The notes under the pieces are model-generated. The model had not been told where the DNA came from. It was given only the letters and a program-made list of their open reading frames with translations, and did no database searches. Shown one piece after another: positions 16,929 through 25,038 of a DNA stretch of 35,967 nucleotides. A program made the translations under genes and the position numbers. The DNA comes from Gemmatimonadota bacterium (lineage in GTDB: Bacteria; Gemmatimonadota; Gemmatimonadetes; Gemmatimonadales; GWC2-71-9): assembly GCA_029862935.1 (NCBI GenBank), contig JAOTWK010000003.1, positions 1-35,967 of the forward strand, in the 5' to 3' direction. Each line of letters starts with the position of its first letter. Positions within the stretch are counted from its first letter, which is position 1.

Positions 16929-17529
16929 GCGCCCCAAACGGTTCATTCTCATTCACGCGGACGAGAGCTGTCTACGAAATGGTGCGGAGGAGGCGACCCC
17001 AGGTGGTGCCGGTGTCCTCATCGAAGCCTCCACGCCAGACGGTATCGCACGCCGGGACGTGTTCATCTGCGCTCCGGACACCACCAACAACCGGATGGCC
17101 CTTGCCGGAGCAATTGCGGCATTCGCCCTCCTTTCGCAGCGAGGACGACGGTATCGCGTGCTGTTGGTGTCTGATTCCGAGTACCTGGTCAAAGGCATGA
17201 CCGAGTGGCTACCCACGTGGAAGGCACGCGGATGGCGACGGAAGGGTGGCAAGATCGAGAACCTGGAGTTGTGGCAGAAGTTGGCACAAGCTACCGCCGG
17301 ACACCACGTGCGCTGGCAGTGGGTACGTGGCCACGCCGGCCACCCCAAGAACGAGTACGTCAACGACCTGGCGATGAGGGCCGCGGCAGAGCAGCTACAC
17401 TCGAATGGTGCAGAACCATCCCATTTTGAGGAGTGGCTGTCCGAGCGACAGAAACGGAAGATGTTCGCAGGGTACGATCCCGATGACGACTTTGCCGAGT
17501 GCGAAATGAACATGGTTGGAGAATCATGA
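16915..17529 (+). CDS. RNase H-like fold protein with an altered catalytic site
   Basis: About 204 residues from the GTG at 16915, which has GGAGG 6 nt upstream inside the selD 3' end; GTG 16912 is the alternative. The fold matches ribonuclease HI, which cuts RNA in RNA-DNA hybrids. D16 (HADESCL), D87 (VSDSEYL), H130/H133 (VRGHAGHPKNE) and D141 are in the expected order. The catalytic Glu of the first helix, normally TNNRMEL, is replaced: the protein reads TNNRMAL with Ala62. One member of the DEDD metal-binding set is therefore lost, so normal RNase HI activity is doubtful unless another residue substitutes. A C-terminal extension of about 45 residues (WLSERQKRK, then acidic) is unusual. Its stop overlaps the next ATG (ATGA). 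Confidence 0.85.
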   Translation: MAQSKRPKRFILIHADESCLRNGAEEATPGGAGVLIEASTPDGIARRDVFICAPDTTNNRMALAGAIAAFALLSQRGRRYRVLLVSDSEYLVKGMTEWLPTWKARGWRRKGGKIENLELWQKLAQATAGHHVRWQWVRGHAGHPKNEYVNDLAMRAAAEQLHSNGAEPSHFEEWLSERQKRKMFAGYDPDDDFAECEMNMVGES

Positions 17530-18026
17530 TGGTGTACAAGGACAGCGTGGCGGAGAATACGCACGCCCTGAACGTGCTGCCCGACGGAGCGCGGCCCCCT
17601 ACCACGCGGATACCTCTCTACGAGGTGTACATGCGCATGGCCGAGGAACTCGCGAAACGCTCGACCTGCAGTCGACTGCAGGTGGGCACCGTGATCACCG
17701 ACGCGCGCCTCGAAAACGTGCTGGCCATCGGGTACAACGGTAACGCCAAGGGTCTTCCCAACCGGTGTGACTCGACGGTCCCAGGAAACTGCGGTTGCAT
17801 CCACTCGGAGGTGAATGCGCTGGTCAAGGCACCTGGCGGCCGGACGGATAAGGTCGTCTTTCTGACCGACAGTCCGTGTGTCATGTGCGCCAAATTGATG
17901 ATCAACTCCGGGGTCAGCCACGTGTTCTACCGCCGGCTCTACCGTGACCCGAGCGGTGTCGAGCTGCTCGCCGCACGCGGTGTCACGCCTGTGTTGTACG
18001 ATCGCTGGGCGAAGGAGTGGAGATAG
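17526..18026 (+). CDS. Deoxycytidylate (dCMP) deaminase
   Basis: A 166-residue zinc-dependent deaminase that converts dCMP to dUMP, the substrate of thymidylate synthase. The zinc site is H93-S-E95 (CIHSEVNAL) with C118 and C121 in SPCVMC. The cysteines and short loops just before the HSE motif (NRCD, NCGC) resemble those of dCMP deaminases, where an additional structural zinc often sits. Start: the ATG at 17526 forms an ATGA overlap with the RNase H-like stop and has GGAG about 6 nt upstream; ATG 17529 is also possible. The first 28 residues are poorly conserved. The context fits nucleotide metabolism, since thyA and folA lie 5.5 kb downstream on the same strand. A tRNA- or riboflavin-type deaminase is less likely. 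Confidence 0.9.
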   Translation: MMVYKDSVAENTHALNVLPDGARPPTTRIPLYEVYMRMAEELAKRSTCSRLQVGTVITDARLENVLAIGYNGNAKGLPNRCDSTVPGNCGCIHSEVNALVKAPGGRTDKVVFLTDSPCVMCAKLMINSGVSHVFYRRLYRDPSGVELLAARGVTPVLYDRWAKEWR

Positions 18027-18036
18027 GACAGCTACA

Positions 18037-18744
18037 ATGGACGATCTCGACCGACTGTTCAACTACTTGGTGGCCCATCTTCAGGAGACCGCACCCGGCC
18101 GGCTCTCCAAGTCGTGGCAGGTGTCAGAGCTGTATCAGCGGCTCATTCCCTATCGCGCACACCGACGGCAGCTTGGCTTTGAGTCGATTGAGGATTATGA
18201 GATGGCTGTTCTGCGCCTGCTTGCCGGGGAGCGAGGCTACGCCAGCCTGGAGCCGGCCGACGCGCAGGAAGCTCTCGCCGCAGAAATGGCAATGGCGCAT
18301 CCCAACCCCGGTTCGTTTCGCGAATTCGCGGCGGCAACCATGATCCTCGACTCGAGCGCTGTTCGCCGCGTCGCTCATTCGGACGACGCCTATGCGCCTC
18401 CTCCCAAACCGGCGCCGCCGGAGACCGCACCGCGCAGCGCGCCGCCACCTCCGACACCTGTGCTCCCGATCGCTGTGGGCGACACCACAGCCGAGATGCC
18501 GACCACCGAGGTGTCGGACCAAAAGCGGGCGATCGTGTTCGAGCCGGTGCCGGGCACATTTGCCTGCCCGCACTGTGCCCGAGCACTGCCGGCGGAACGC
18601 GAGGCGATCTTCTGTCCATTCTGCGGAGAGCAACTCGACGTCGCTGACTGCCGGACCTGCGGCGAGCCCATCGCACCAGGATGGAGCTTCTGTCTCGCCT
18701 GCGGGGCAGTGAATCGACGAGGGCGGTCGGCGAACGACGGATGA
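18037..18744 (+). CDS. Zinc-ribbon protein of unknown function
   Basis: A 235-residue soluble protein. The first 110 residues are mostly helical with conserved-looking blocks (LFNYLVAHL, LYQRLIPYRAHRRQLGF, MAVLRLLAGERGY). A Pro/Ala/Thr linker follows (about 115-165). The C-terminus holds a double zinc ribbon with pairs of CxxC: CPHC, CPFC, CRTC and CLAC, eight cysteines in all. Such ribbons usually bind zinc and mediate protein or nucleic-acid contacts. The helical domain is not one I recognise. It begins 10 bp after the deaminase with a weak AGGA upstream. Its TGA overlaps the ATG of the next gene (ATGA). Its location between metabolic enzymes suggests a regulatory or scaffold role, which is inference. 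Confidence 0.85.
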   Translation: MDDLDRLFNYLVAHLQETAPGRLSKSWQVSELYQRLIPYRAHRRQLGFESIEDYEMAVLRLLAGERGYASLEPADAQEALAAEMAMAHPNPGSFREFAAATMILDSSAVRRVAHSDDAYAPPPKPAPPETAPRSAPPPPTPVLPIAVGDTTAEMPTTEVSDQKRAIVFEPVPGTFACPHCARALPAEREAIFCPFCGEQLDVADCRTCGEPIAPGWSFCLACGAVNRRGRSANDG

Positions 18745-19841
18745 CGGGTCGACGGCGCCATTTCTCCATCGCCACCATTCCGGGAGACGGCATCGGCCCG
18801 GAAGTGCTCGATGCCGCCCTGCCGGCAATCGACTCGGCGGCTGCGGGCAACGGGGCGGAGATCACTTGGGAGCGACTGCCTTTTGGCGCAGACCACTACT
18901 TGGCAACGGGCGAGACCCTGCCAGACGAAGCGATTGAACGACTCCAGACAACTGTCGACGCGATCCTAGTGGGCGCACTCGGCGACCCCCGGATCCCAAC
19001 TCACGAACACGCTCGGGACATCCTCCTGGGGCTGCGGGTCAAGCTGGACCTGTATGTGAACTTCAGACCATGCCGCCTCCTCCATCCAGATCTGTGTCCG
19101 CTCAAGACCGCGTCCACATCCGTGGATCGACTTGGTCAGCGAGGGCGAGCCATCGACTTTACGATCTTTCGGGAGAACACCGAGGGCATGTACCTGGGTC
19201 GTGGCCGTTCCAGCGGAGAAGGAACAGCCGCCGAGGAGCGGATCGCAGAAGAGATCCATACGGCTCCGAAGGTCGACCGCATCGTCCGCGCAGCGTTCGA
19301 ATGGGCACGTGCAAACGGCCGGCGACGGATCACCATGTGTGACAAGTCCAATGCCGTGCCGGCTCACCAGCTGTGGCAGCGGCTGTTCACGGAGATCGGC
19401 CTGGAGTATCCGGAGCTCGAGCGTGAACATCGATACGTGGATGCACTCGCCATGGAGCTCGTGCGCACCCCCGAACGCTTCGAGATCATTGTGACGAACA
19501 ACTTGTTCGGCGACATCATCTCCGACCTGGGTGCGGAGCTCGTGGGCGGCCTCGGGCTTGCCCCTAGCGCCAACCTGCACCCCGGACGCACGGGGCTCTT
19601 TGAGCCAGTACACGGCTCGGCGCCGTCACTCGCGGGCAAAGGAATCGCCAACCCGATGGCTGCCGTCCTCACCGGAGCGCTCATGCTGCAGAACCTGGGC
19701 CTCAGCGAAGGGGCGCATCGTTTGGTCTTGGCTGTCGAGCGGGCCGTGGCAGAAGGCGTCACGACACCAGATATTGGGGGTACCTCTACGACGGCAGACG
19801 TCGGACGATTTCTGGTACAGCAGATCGCCGGGAGCCCATGA
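18741..19841 (+). CDS. Isocitrate/isopropylmalate dehydrogenase family enzyme
   Basis: A 366-residue beta-decarboxylating dehydrogenase. The N-terminus ATIPGDGIGPEV is the family signature. NFRPCRLL and FRENTEGMY carry the substrate-site arginines and loop. DKSNAVPAHQLW contains the catalytic Lys, and DIISDLGAELVGGLGLAPSAN has the Mg-binding aspartates. The GLFEPVHGSAP loop and the C-terminal DIGGTSTTADV complete it. The RENTEGMY segment looks more like isocitrate, homoisocitrate or tartrate dehydrogenase than classic LeuB, so the substrate stays open. The ATG at 18741 makes a 4-nt overlap with the zinc-ribbon gene, and its stop overlaps the next start (ATGA). No leuA, leuC or leuD lies nearby, so the leucine pathway is not supported by context. 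Confidence 0.9.
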   Translation: MTGRRRHFSIATIPGDGIGPEVLDAALPAIDSAAAGNGAEITWERLPFGADHYLATGETLPDEAIERLQTTVDAILVGALGDPRIPTHEHARDILLGLRVKLDLYVNFRPCRLLHPDLCPLKTASTSVDRLGQRGRAIDFTIFRENTEGMYLGRGRSSGEGTAAEERIAEEIHTAPKVDRIVRAAFEWARANGRRRITMCDKSNAVPAHQLWQRLFTEIGLEYPELEREHRYVDALAMELVRTPERFEIIVTNNLFGDIISDLGAELVGGLGLAPSANLHPGRTGLFEPVHGSAPSLAGKGIANPMAAVLTGALMLQNLGLSEGAHRLVLAVERAVAEGVTTPDIGGTSTTADVGRFLVQQIAGSP

Positions 19842-20668
19842 ACGAACTCGTCCCCGACAAGGCACGCATTGACCGGGCGGGGCTCGAACGGATCATCCGC
19901 CGGGCCGCTGAGCTCCAAGCGCAGGAGCGCGACATCGGCGAGGGGCTCACCGAACCCGAGCTCATGCACCTCGGTTACGACGTCGGCATTCCCGCAGCCT
20001 ATTTGCAGCGAGCCCTCCTCGAAGAGCGAACGCGCGCCATCCAGCTCGACGATTCCAAGCTCGCCGGCTGGCTCACGGGGCCCCGCCAGATTGCCGTGCA
20101 GCGGTCAGTTCCCGAAAACGCGGAGGGGATAGAGGCTGCGCTCGGGCGCTGGATGATCGATGGGGAGCTGTTGAGCGTGAAGCGGCGATATCCCGATCGA
20201 ACCTCATGGGAAGCGCGACAGGACATGTTCTCCTCGATCAAACGCGAATTCAAAGTCGGCGGGCGGCCATACCGACTCGCGCGGGCCAAAGAAATTGTCG
20301 GAACAGTGACCGACCTCGAGCCTGGCCGCAGCCATGTCCAGCTTTCGGCAGATCTCTCCAACACCCGACGTTCGCATCTGACGGGTGCTGCAACGGTGAC
20401 GGGTATCGGGGGACTGGCGACGGCCATAGGCGTGACCCTTGGCGTCGCCCTGCCAGTCGCACTCCTTCCCATAGGATTGGGACTCCTTGCCGGTCTCGCC
20501 ATCGCGCGCCACCGGCGGAGTCGGGTAGAGGAGACACAGGTTGCGCTCGAGCAAGTCTTGGATCGTCTGGAGCACGGCGAGATCCCGCGGTCCGGCAAGC
20601 CGGCGCTCGGCGGCGTGGGTACCATCAAGCGCATTGCCGACGAGATCAAGAGGAGTCTCGGTCCATGA
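19838..20668 (+). CDS. Predicted membrane protein of unknown function
   Basis: A 276-residue protein. The first 60 residues are helical and charged (RIIRRAAELQAQERDIGEGL, then EPELMHLGYDVGIPAAYLQRAL), resembling a small helical domain repeatedly seen at the start of bacterial membrane-associated proteins of unknown role. A beta-rich middle section (about 65-165) follows. Two hydrophobic segments (about 183-203 and 205-224) with the short turn LLPIG between them form a hairpin, and a basic cytoplasmic tail ends in GTIKRIADEIKRSLGP. The helices suggest it is anchored by its C-terminal third with both ends in the cytoplasm. Start and stop both overlap neighbours by 4 nt, so it is coupled to the dehydrogenase and the lipoprotein. 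No enzymatic motif is seen. Confidence 0.82.
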   Translation: MNELVPDKARIDRAGLERIIRRAAELQAQERDIGEGLTEPELMHLGYDVGIPAAYLQRALLEERTRAIQLDDSKLAGWLTGPRQIAVQRSVPENAEGIEAALGRWMIDGELLSVKRRYPDRTSWEARQDMFSSIKREFKVGGRPYRLARAKEIVGTVTDLEPGRSHVQLSADLSNTRRSHLTGAATVTGIGGLATAIGVTLGVALPVALLPIGLGLLAGLAIARHRRSRVEETQVALEQVLDRLEHGEIPRSGKPALGGVGTIKRIADEIKRSLGP

Positions 20669-21177
20669 CGATCCCGCGGCGAGCGAGGATCGCCAAACGC
20701 TGGCGCTCCCAACTCACGGTGTGGACCGGAGTAATCGCGTTGGGTGCCTGCGGAGCGGTCAACACGCGCCCCTACCTCACGCCGCTCCCTGGGGCACTCA
20801 TAGACACGTTGCAGACCGACCCGATGGTGGTGATCGAACAGGTTGCGGCCCAAGTGACCGCCGAAGGGGTCACGATCCGCATCATGGCCGCCGCCGAGGG
20901 GTTCCTAGAAACGCGTTGGCACGAGCTTGCTTTGTCCGCTGACGAGGACGCGAGCGTGCGCGACTCCCACTCGACAGTCCGTTTCCGCTTCTTCGCCGAT
21001 CCCATTGGAGAACGTCAAACACAACTGACGTCCGAAGCGGTGACACTAGGCCTTCTGGACCCTTCACTTCCCGAACGAGAACGCGAACGGCTCGTGCCTT
21101 CTGACCATCCAGGCAGCCACCTCGCGCGTCGAATCGTGGCTGCCGTTGCGGCGGGACTGGGGCCACGAAGGCCATGA
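20665..21177 (+). CDS. Small lipoprotein of unknown function
   Basis: A 170-residue protein. The N-terminus has many arginines and a hydrophobic stretch (VWTGVIALGAC) ending in a lipobox cysteine at about residue 29, so it should be lipid-anchored outside the cytoplasm. The mature part has alternating strands (MVVIEQVAAQVTAEGVTIRIMAA) and a FLETRWHELALS segment that could be part of a curved sheet. I recognise no family. The ATG at 20665 overlaps the preceding stop by 4 nt, and its TGA overlaps the next ATG. An alternative start at 20206 belongs to a shadow of the preceding gene. Role unknown; the company of an isoprenoid flavoenzyme and synthase may point to the envelope. Confidence 0.78.
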   Translation: MTIPRRARIAKRWRSQLTVWTGVIALGACGAVNTRPYLTPLPGALIDTLQTDPMVVIEQVAAQVTAEGVTIRIMAAAEGFLETRWHELALSADEDASVRDSHSTVRFRFFADPIGERQTQLTSEAVTLGLLDPSLPERERERLVPSDHPGSHLARRIVAAVAAGLGPRRP

Positions 21178-22391
21178 TCGATCATCCGCACGACGTTGCG
21201 GGGAGCGTCGCCTCCGCCGATTGCCGCGACTGGGATGCGCTCGTCATCGGTGCCGGTCCGGCGGGGACCACGATCGCGCGCATCCTGGCAGGGCGCGGCT
21301 ATCGGATCTTGCTAACCGACAAGCGACCGTTTCCGCGGGACAAGGTGTGCGGAGACGGCCTGATTCCTGACGCCCTCAACGCGTTGCGGCGTGCCGGGCT
21401 CCACGACGCGGTGCAGGAGCGGGGCTTTGCCACCAACGTGCTGTCCGTGTTCAGCGCCTCTCGAGTTCGCGTCGACTTGCACGGCCAATTCCTGACGTTG
21501 CGTCGAAGGGAGCTCGACCAGCTCATGTTGGAGGCCGCCCTCGAATGCGGAGCCGCATTCCGGGTCTCAAACGTGGACCACCTCGAGGACGACGGTCGTG
21601 AGATTCGCGCGACACTCTCCACGCAGGCGACGCCAATCCGTGCTCGTCTTGCGATCCTGGCAACCGGATCCGATGTCTCACTCCTCGCGCGGCAAGGGGT
21701 CTCTGTGCAAATGCGGCCCAGTGCGGTGGCCCTGCGCTGCTACGTTCGATCTCCATTTACCATCGACCAGCTCGTCATGTCGTTCGACCGCTCGATTGCC
21801 CCCGGCTACGCGTGGATCTTCCCGCTGGGGAACGACGCATACAATATTGGTTGCGGCGTCTTCAATCGGGACACCCACGGCCGGCCTGTGAACCTGCGAC
21901 ACACCTTCGAGACCTTCGTCTCGCGGTTCCCATTAGCACGGGAACTCTGGCGTGCCCGGATCGATGCAACACCACTGAGAGGGGCACGTCTCCGCTGTGG
22001 TCTCGACACGTCCGCCGCTTTCAACGGCAGGAGAACGATTGCCATCGGTGAGACAATCGCGGCGACGTTTCCCTTCACCGGCGAAGGCATCGGCAAGGCA
22101 ATGGAAACGGGCGAAGCTGGAGCCCCGTACGTGGCAGCGGCACTAGCGCATGACGATTGTCAGCGGCTCGCGGCGTTTCCTGCCCACCTCGAATCGACGC
22201 TGAGACCCAGGTACAAGGGATACAGAATCGCCGAGAACTGGTTGGCCCATGCCTGGCTGGGGGACTTCGTTGCGCGACGTCTGCGACACAGCCGGACGCT
22301 ACGTCGAAAGGCGGCGGGCGTGGTGAGCGAAACTACCGATCCGCAATCAATCTTTTCGTGGAGGGTGTTCCTCCCGGAGCGCCTTACGTGA
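21174..22391 (+). CDS. Geranylgeranyl reductase family flavoprotein
   Basis: A 405-residue FAD-dependent oxidoreductase. The dinucleotide-binding motif DALVIGAGPAGTTIARILA begins at residue 21 (GAGPAG 26-31). The FPRDKVCGDGL segment (53-63) is the hallmark of the geranylgeranyl reductase/ChlP-like group. A second FAD-contact region near the end of the core reads FPFTGEGIGKAMETGE. These enzymes reduce prenyl double bonds in chlorophyll, menaquinone or archaeal-type lipid side chains; others act on carotenoid or squalene-type substrates. Here the next gene is a squalene/phytoene synthase overlapping it by 4 nt (GTGA), so a reductase or desaturase step on a C30/C40 isoprenoid is likely. The gene overlaps the preceding lipoprotein by 4 nt. 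The exact substrate is not visible. Confidence 0.9.
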   Translation: MIDHPHDVAGSVASADCRDWDALVIGAGPAGTTIARILAGRGYRILLTDKRPFPRDKVCGDGLIPDALNALRRAGLHDAVQERGFATNVLSVFSASRVRVDLHGQFLTLRRRELDQLMLEAALECGAAFRVSNVDHLEDDGREIRATLSTQATPIRARLAILATGSDVSLLARQGVSVQMRPSAVALRCYVRSPFTIDQLVMSFDRSIAPGYAWIFPLGNDAYNIGCGVFNRDTHGRPVNLRHTFETFVSRFPLARELWRARIDATPLRGARLRCGLDTSAAFNGRRTIAIGETIAATFPFTGEGIGKAMETGEAGAPYVAAALAHDDCQRLAAFPAHLESTLRPRYKGYRIAENWLAHAWLGDFVARRLRHSRTLRRKAAGVVSETTDPQSIFSWRVFLPERLT

Positions 22392-23467
22392 CGGTCAGTG
22401 CCACTGTCTCGGCAGCGAGCCTTCGCAGTCGAGAGGGATCGGATCGCGCTTTTTGCGACGCCATGCTACCCAAGGTCTCGCGTACCTTTGCGATCTCCAT
22501 TCGTCTGTTGCCGACAGGTTTGGAGCGCCCGGTCCTCATCTCGTACCTCCTGTGTCGTATCGCCGACACTATCGAAGACAGCCCAAACGTGGCCGCCGAA
22601 CGCAAGGCTGAACTGCTCGGCACGTTTGCCAGCACACTCGATCCCGACGCACGTCCAGCGACTGTGCTCCGCGAGACCTTTGCTGCCCCGGCCAATGATG
22701 AAGAGATGCTCGCCCGGGAGGCCGAGACGGTCCTGCGCGAATACCGCCGACTGCCTTCCGAGCAGCGGCGCGCCGTGCAGCCGTGGATACAAGAGATGTG
22801 CGGGGGAATGGCGGAATTCGCGTGCCGCCACGGGCAGTCGTATCAGACCCGAGTCGCCGCCCTATCTACCATGACGGAACTTGAGCGGTACTGCTACTTC
22901 GTGGCGGGAACCGTGGGGCACCTTCTCACGCGGCTCTTCGAGGGTCACGGAGCGGGCTGGACCCAGCAGCGCCGTGAAAGGCTCGAAGGACTGGCGACGA
23001 GCTTCGGTCTCGGACTCCAGCTCACGAACATCATCAAGGACGTTGCTGACGATCGTCGGCGAGGATGGATCTTCGTCCCGCAGGAGCTCTGTCAGCTCGA
23101 GGGTATCGACCCGGCACATCTCCAGGACGCGGCACACCGCGAGGCCGGACGAGGCGTAATGCAGTTGCTGATTGCCAAGGCCCAGGGACACCTCGTCGAT
23201 GCCTTGGAGTATTCCCGCACGCTTCCCCGCCGTCAGTACGGGATCCGGTTGTTCTGCCTTTCTGCTCTGTATTTCGCCGTCCGAACGCTCCGACTGGCCG
23301 AGGGCAACGACCGGCTGCTCGACCCAGCGCACCGGCTCAAGATCTCCCGCTCGGAGGTATACCGGACACTCACAGCAGCTCGGATCGTAGCACCGAGCAA
23401 CACGCTGGTTGCATGGTACTTCCGTACCCTCGCCGGCAGCGACTGGAACGCGACCTCTCGTCTCTGA
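22388..23467 (+). CDS. Squalene/phytoene synthase family protein
   Basis: A 359-residue head-to-head prenyl synthase. The first aspartate-rich motif is DTIED (60-64), the second [13 protein letters not shown] (214-226) with D218 and D221. [16 protein letters not shown] matches the family N-terminal signature, and [17 protein letters not shown] (168-184) the central helix. The N-terminal motif and its length fit bacterial squalene synthases joining two farnesyl diphosphates; phytoene synthase (two geranylgeranyl diphosphates) is the alternative. Start: the GTG at 22388 forms a GTGA overlap with the flavoprotein stop; longer in-frame starts lie inside that gene. It probably closes the operon, since 112 bp without a clear gene follow. 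Together with the flavoenzyme it forms an isoprenoid module. Confidence 0.93.
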   Translation: MTVSATVSAASLRSREGSDRAFCDAMLPKVSRTFAISIRLLPTGLERPVLISYLLCRIADTIEDSPNVAAERKAELLGTFASTLDPDARPATVLRETFAAPANDEEMLAREAETVLREYRRLPSEQRRAVQPWIQEMCGGMAEFACRHGQSYQTRVAALSTMTELERYCYFVAGTVGHLLTRLFEGHGAGWTQQRRERLEGLATSFGLGLQLTNIIKDVADDRRRGWIFVPQELCQLEGIDPAHLQDAAHREAGRGVMQLLIAKAQGHLVDALEYSRTLPRRQYGIRLFCLSALYFAVRTLRLAEGNDRLLDPAHRLKISRSEVYRTLTAARIVAPSNTLVAWYFRTLAGSDWNATSRL

Positions 23468-23579
23468 CGGCACCGAGACACCGCCAGCGGACTTCGCACC
23501 CACAGTTGCCAGGAGCACCGAACGCGCGATAATTCGGATAGTCGGTTTCCGTTTGAATCTCTTGATGGTGGGGGTGGCC
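23468..23579 (+). other. Intergenic region before thyA
   Basis: About 112 bp. Its right part (23530-23575) is less GC-rich than the surroundings, with GATAATTCGG near 23528, and could carry a promoter; no reliable -35/-10 pair was found. GGGGGTGG just before 23580 may be the ribosome-binding site for the GTG start of thyA. Confidence 0.4.
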
Positions 23580-24374
23580 GTGAAGCAGTATTTGGACCTG
23601 CTCCAACACATCGTCGATCGGGGCCGGCCCAAACAGGACCGGACGGGCACCGGCACCTTGAGCGTGTTCGGCTACCAAATGCGATTCGACCTTGCCGACG
23701 GCTTCCCGCTCGTCACGACCAAGAAGGTCCATCTCAAGTCGATCATCCACGAGCTCCTTTGGTTCATCAGAGGAGACACGAACGTCCGCTACCTCCAAGA
23801 TCATGGCGTGAGCATTTGGAACGAATGGGCGGATGAACGGGGAGATCTCGGACCGGTGTACGGCGCCCAGTGGCGTTCCTGGCCCACCCCCGCAGGCGGG
23901 ACGATCGATCAGCTTTCCCGGGTGATCGACTTGATCCGTTCGGATCCGAGCTCGCGCCGGATGGTGGTCAGTGCCTGGAACGTCGCCGACCTGGAATCGA
24001 TGGCGCTGCTTCCCTGTCATGTGCTGTTTCAATTCTACGTAGTGGAAGACGCGCTCTCATGTCAGCTGTACCAGCGGAGCGCCGACTCGTTCCTGGGCGT
24101 GCCTTTCAACATTGCATCCTATGCTCTACTCACCATGATGGTTGCACACGTTACAGGATTGCGGCCCGGTGAGTTCATCCACACGTTCGGGGACGCTCAC
24201 CTCTACATGAACCATCTCGACCAGGCGCGACTCCAGCTTGGACGCGCCCCCCGACCACTTCCGGTCATGTGTCTCGATCCGGACGTGCGATCCGTGTTCG
24301 ACTTCACCTTCGATGACTTCACACTCGAGGGGTACGACCCGCATCCTCGCATTCCGGCGCCGGTGGCCGTGTGA
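23580..24374 (+). CDS. thyA: Thymidylate synthase
   Basis: Converts dUMP to dTMP with 5,10-methylenetetrahydrofolate. The GTG at 23580 is chosen over the ATG at 23565: it gives the sequence (M)[11 protein letters not shown] at the canonical N-terminus, a total of 264 residues, equal to E. coli ThyA. Catalytic Cys146 sits in [11 protein letters not shown] at the same number as in E. coli. [11 protein letters not shown] (phosphate loop), [14 protein letters not shown] (Arg126 region), [20 protein letters not shown] and the terminal [10 protein letters not shown] are all in place. The folA gene overlaps its stop by 4 nt (GTGA), coupling reductase to synthase. With the upstream dCMP deaminase the region supplies dUMP and recycles dihydrofolate. 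Confidence 0.97.
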   Translation: MKQYLDLLQHIVDRGRPKQDRTGTGTLSVFGYQMRFDLADGFPLVTTKKVHLKSIIHELLWFIRGDTNVRYLQDHGVSIWNEWADERGDLGPVYGAQWRSWPTPAGGTIDQLSRVIDLIRSDPSSRRMVVSAWNVADLESMALLPCHVLFQFYVVEDALSCQLYQRSADSFLGVPFNIASYALLTMMVAHVTGLRPGEFIHTFGDAHLYMNHLDQARLQLGRAPRPLPVMCLDPDVRSVFDFTFDDFTLEGYDPHPRIPAPVAV

Positions 24375-24898
24375 TCCTCTCTCTCATCGCCGCGATGGCG
24401 GAGAACCGAACGATCGGCCGTGATGGCGCTCTTCCCTGGCACCTGCCGCGGGACATGCGTCGGTTCAAAGAGATCACGATGGGCCACGCCGTCATCATGG
24501 GTCGCAAGACCTACGAGTCAATGGACAAGCCGTTGCCCGGACGCCGGAACCTCGTGCTCACCAGGCGCCGTGACTACCGCAGTGCAGGGATCGAAGTCTT
24601 TCCGACGCTGGATGCGGCACTGGACGCGGCCTCTGGAGACCTCGAGGTCTTCGTTGCCGGTGGGGAGCAGATCTACCGTCTCGCGCTTCCCCGCGCCGAT
24701 CGTATCTACCTCACAATGGTGCACCGCCCCTTCGACGGCGATGCCGTGTTCCCCGAGTTCGAGTTGGACGATTGGCACCTGGAAGAAGACGTCCGGTACG
24801 AGCCCGACGCCCTCCATCTCCACGCCCACAGCTTCCTCCTCTACTCGCGCGCCGCGCGCTCCACAAGACGACGCCAGAGGCCGTCCGGCACTTCCTAA
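24371..24898 (+). CDS. folA: Dihydrofolate reductase
   Basis: NADPH-dependent reduction of dihydrofolate to tetrahydrofolate. The start is the GTG at 24371, overlapping the thyA TGA. The N-terminus [17 protein letters not shown] gives the nucleotide site, [12 protein letters not shown] contains the catalytic carboxylate (Asp28), MGRKTYESM the NADPH-binding loop, and [14 protein letters not shown] the conserved GG motif. The core ends near residue 160; a basic tail ([16 protein letters not shown]) brings the length to 175, slightly longer than E. coli (159). The tail has no known function. It is the last gene of the thyA-folA pair, 140 bp before the ATP-grasp cassette. Confidence 0.96.
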   Translation: MILSLIAAMAENRTIGRDGALPWHLPRDMRRFKEITMGHAVIMGRKTYESMDKPLPGRRNLVLTRRRDYRSAGIEVFPTLDAALDAASGDLEVFVAGGEQIYRLALPRADRIYLTMVHRPFDGDAVFPEFELDDWHLEEDVRYEPDALHLHAHSFLLYSRAARSTRRRQRPSGTS

Positions 24899-24978
24899 CC
24901 GGTCCGAAACCGACCTCTCAAACCACTCCGGACACCACCTTCGGATGGCGCCGTCGAAAAAAAGTCGCGAAAAAAGTA

Positions 24979-25021
24979 TTGCGCATCTCAACAGCTTTTC
25001 GTATCGTGTTGCGCAACACGA
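24979..25021 (+). promoter_or_regulatory. Candidate promoter with palindromic operator for the ATP-grasp/KamA cassette
   Basis: An 18-bp perfect palindrome, TCGTGTTGCGCAACACGA, occupies 25004-25021 and ends 17 nt before the ATG at 25039. A weak sigma-70-like promoter overlaps it: TTGCGC (24979-24984), 17 nt, TATCGT (25002-25007). The TTGCGCA core of the palindrome also occurs at 24979-24985, 30 bp away. The surrounding stretch is distinctly AT-rich. The arrangement fits a dimeric repressor that covers the -10 region; no regulator gene is adjacent. Confidence 0.5.
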
Positions 25022-25038
25022 ACTTGGAAAAGGAATCG

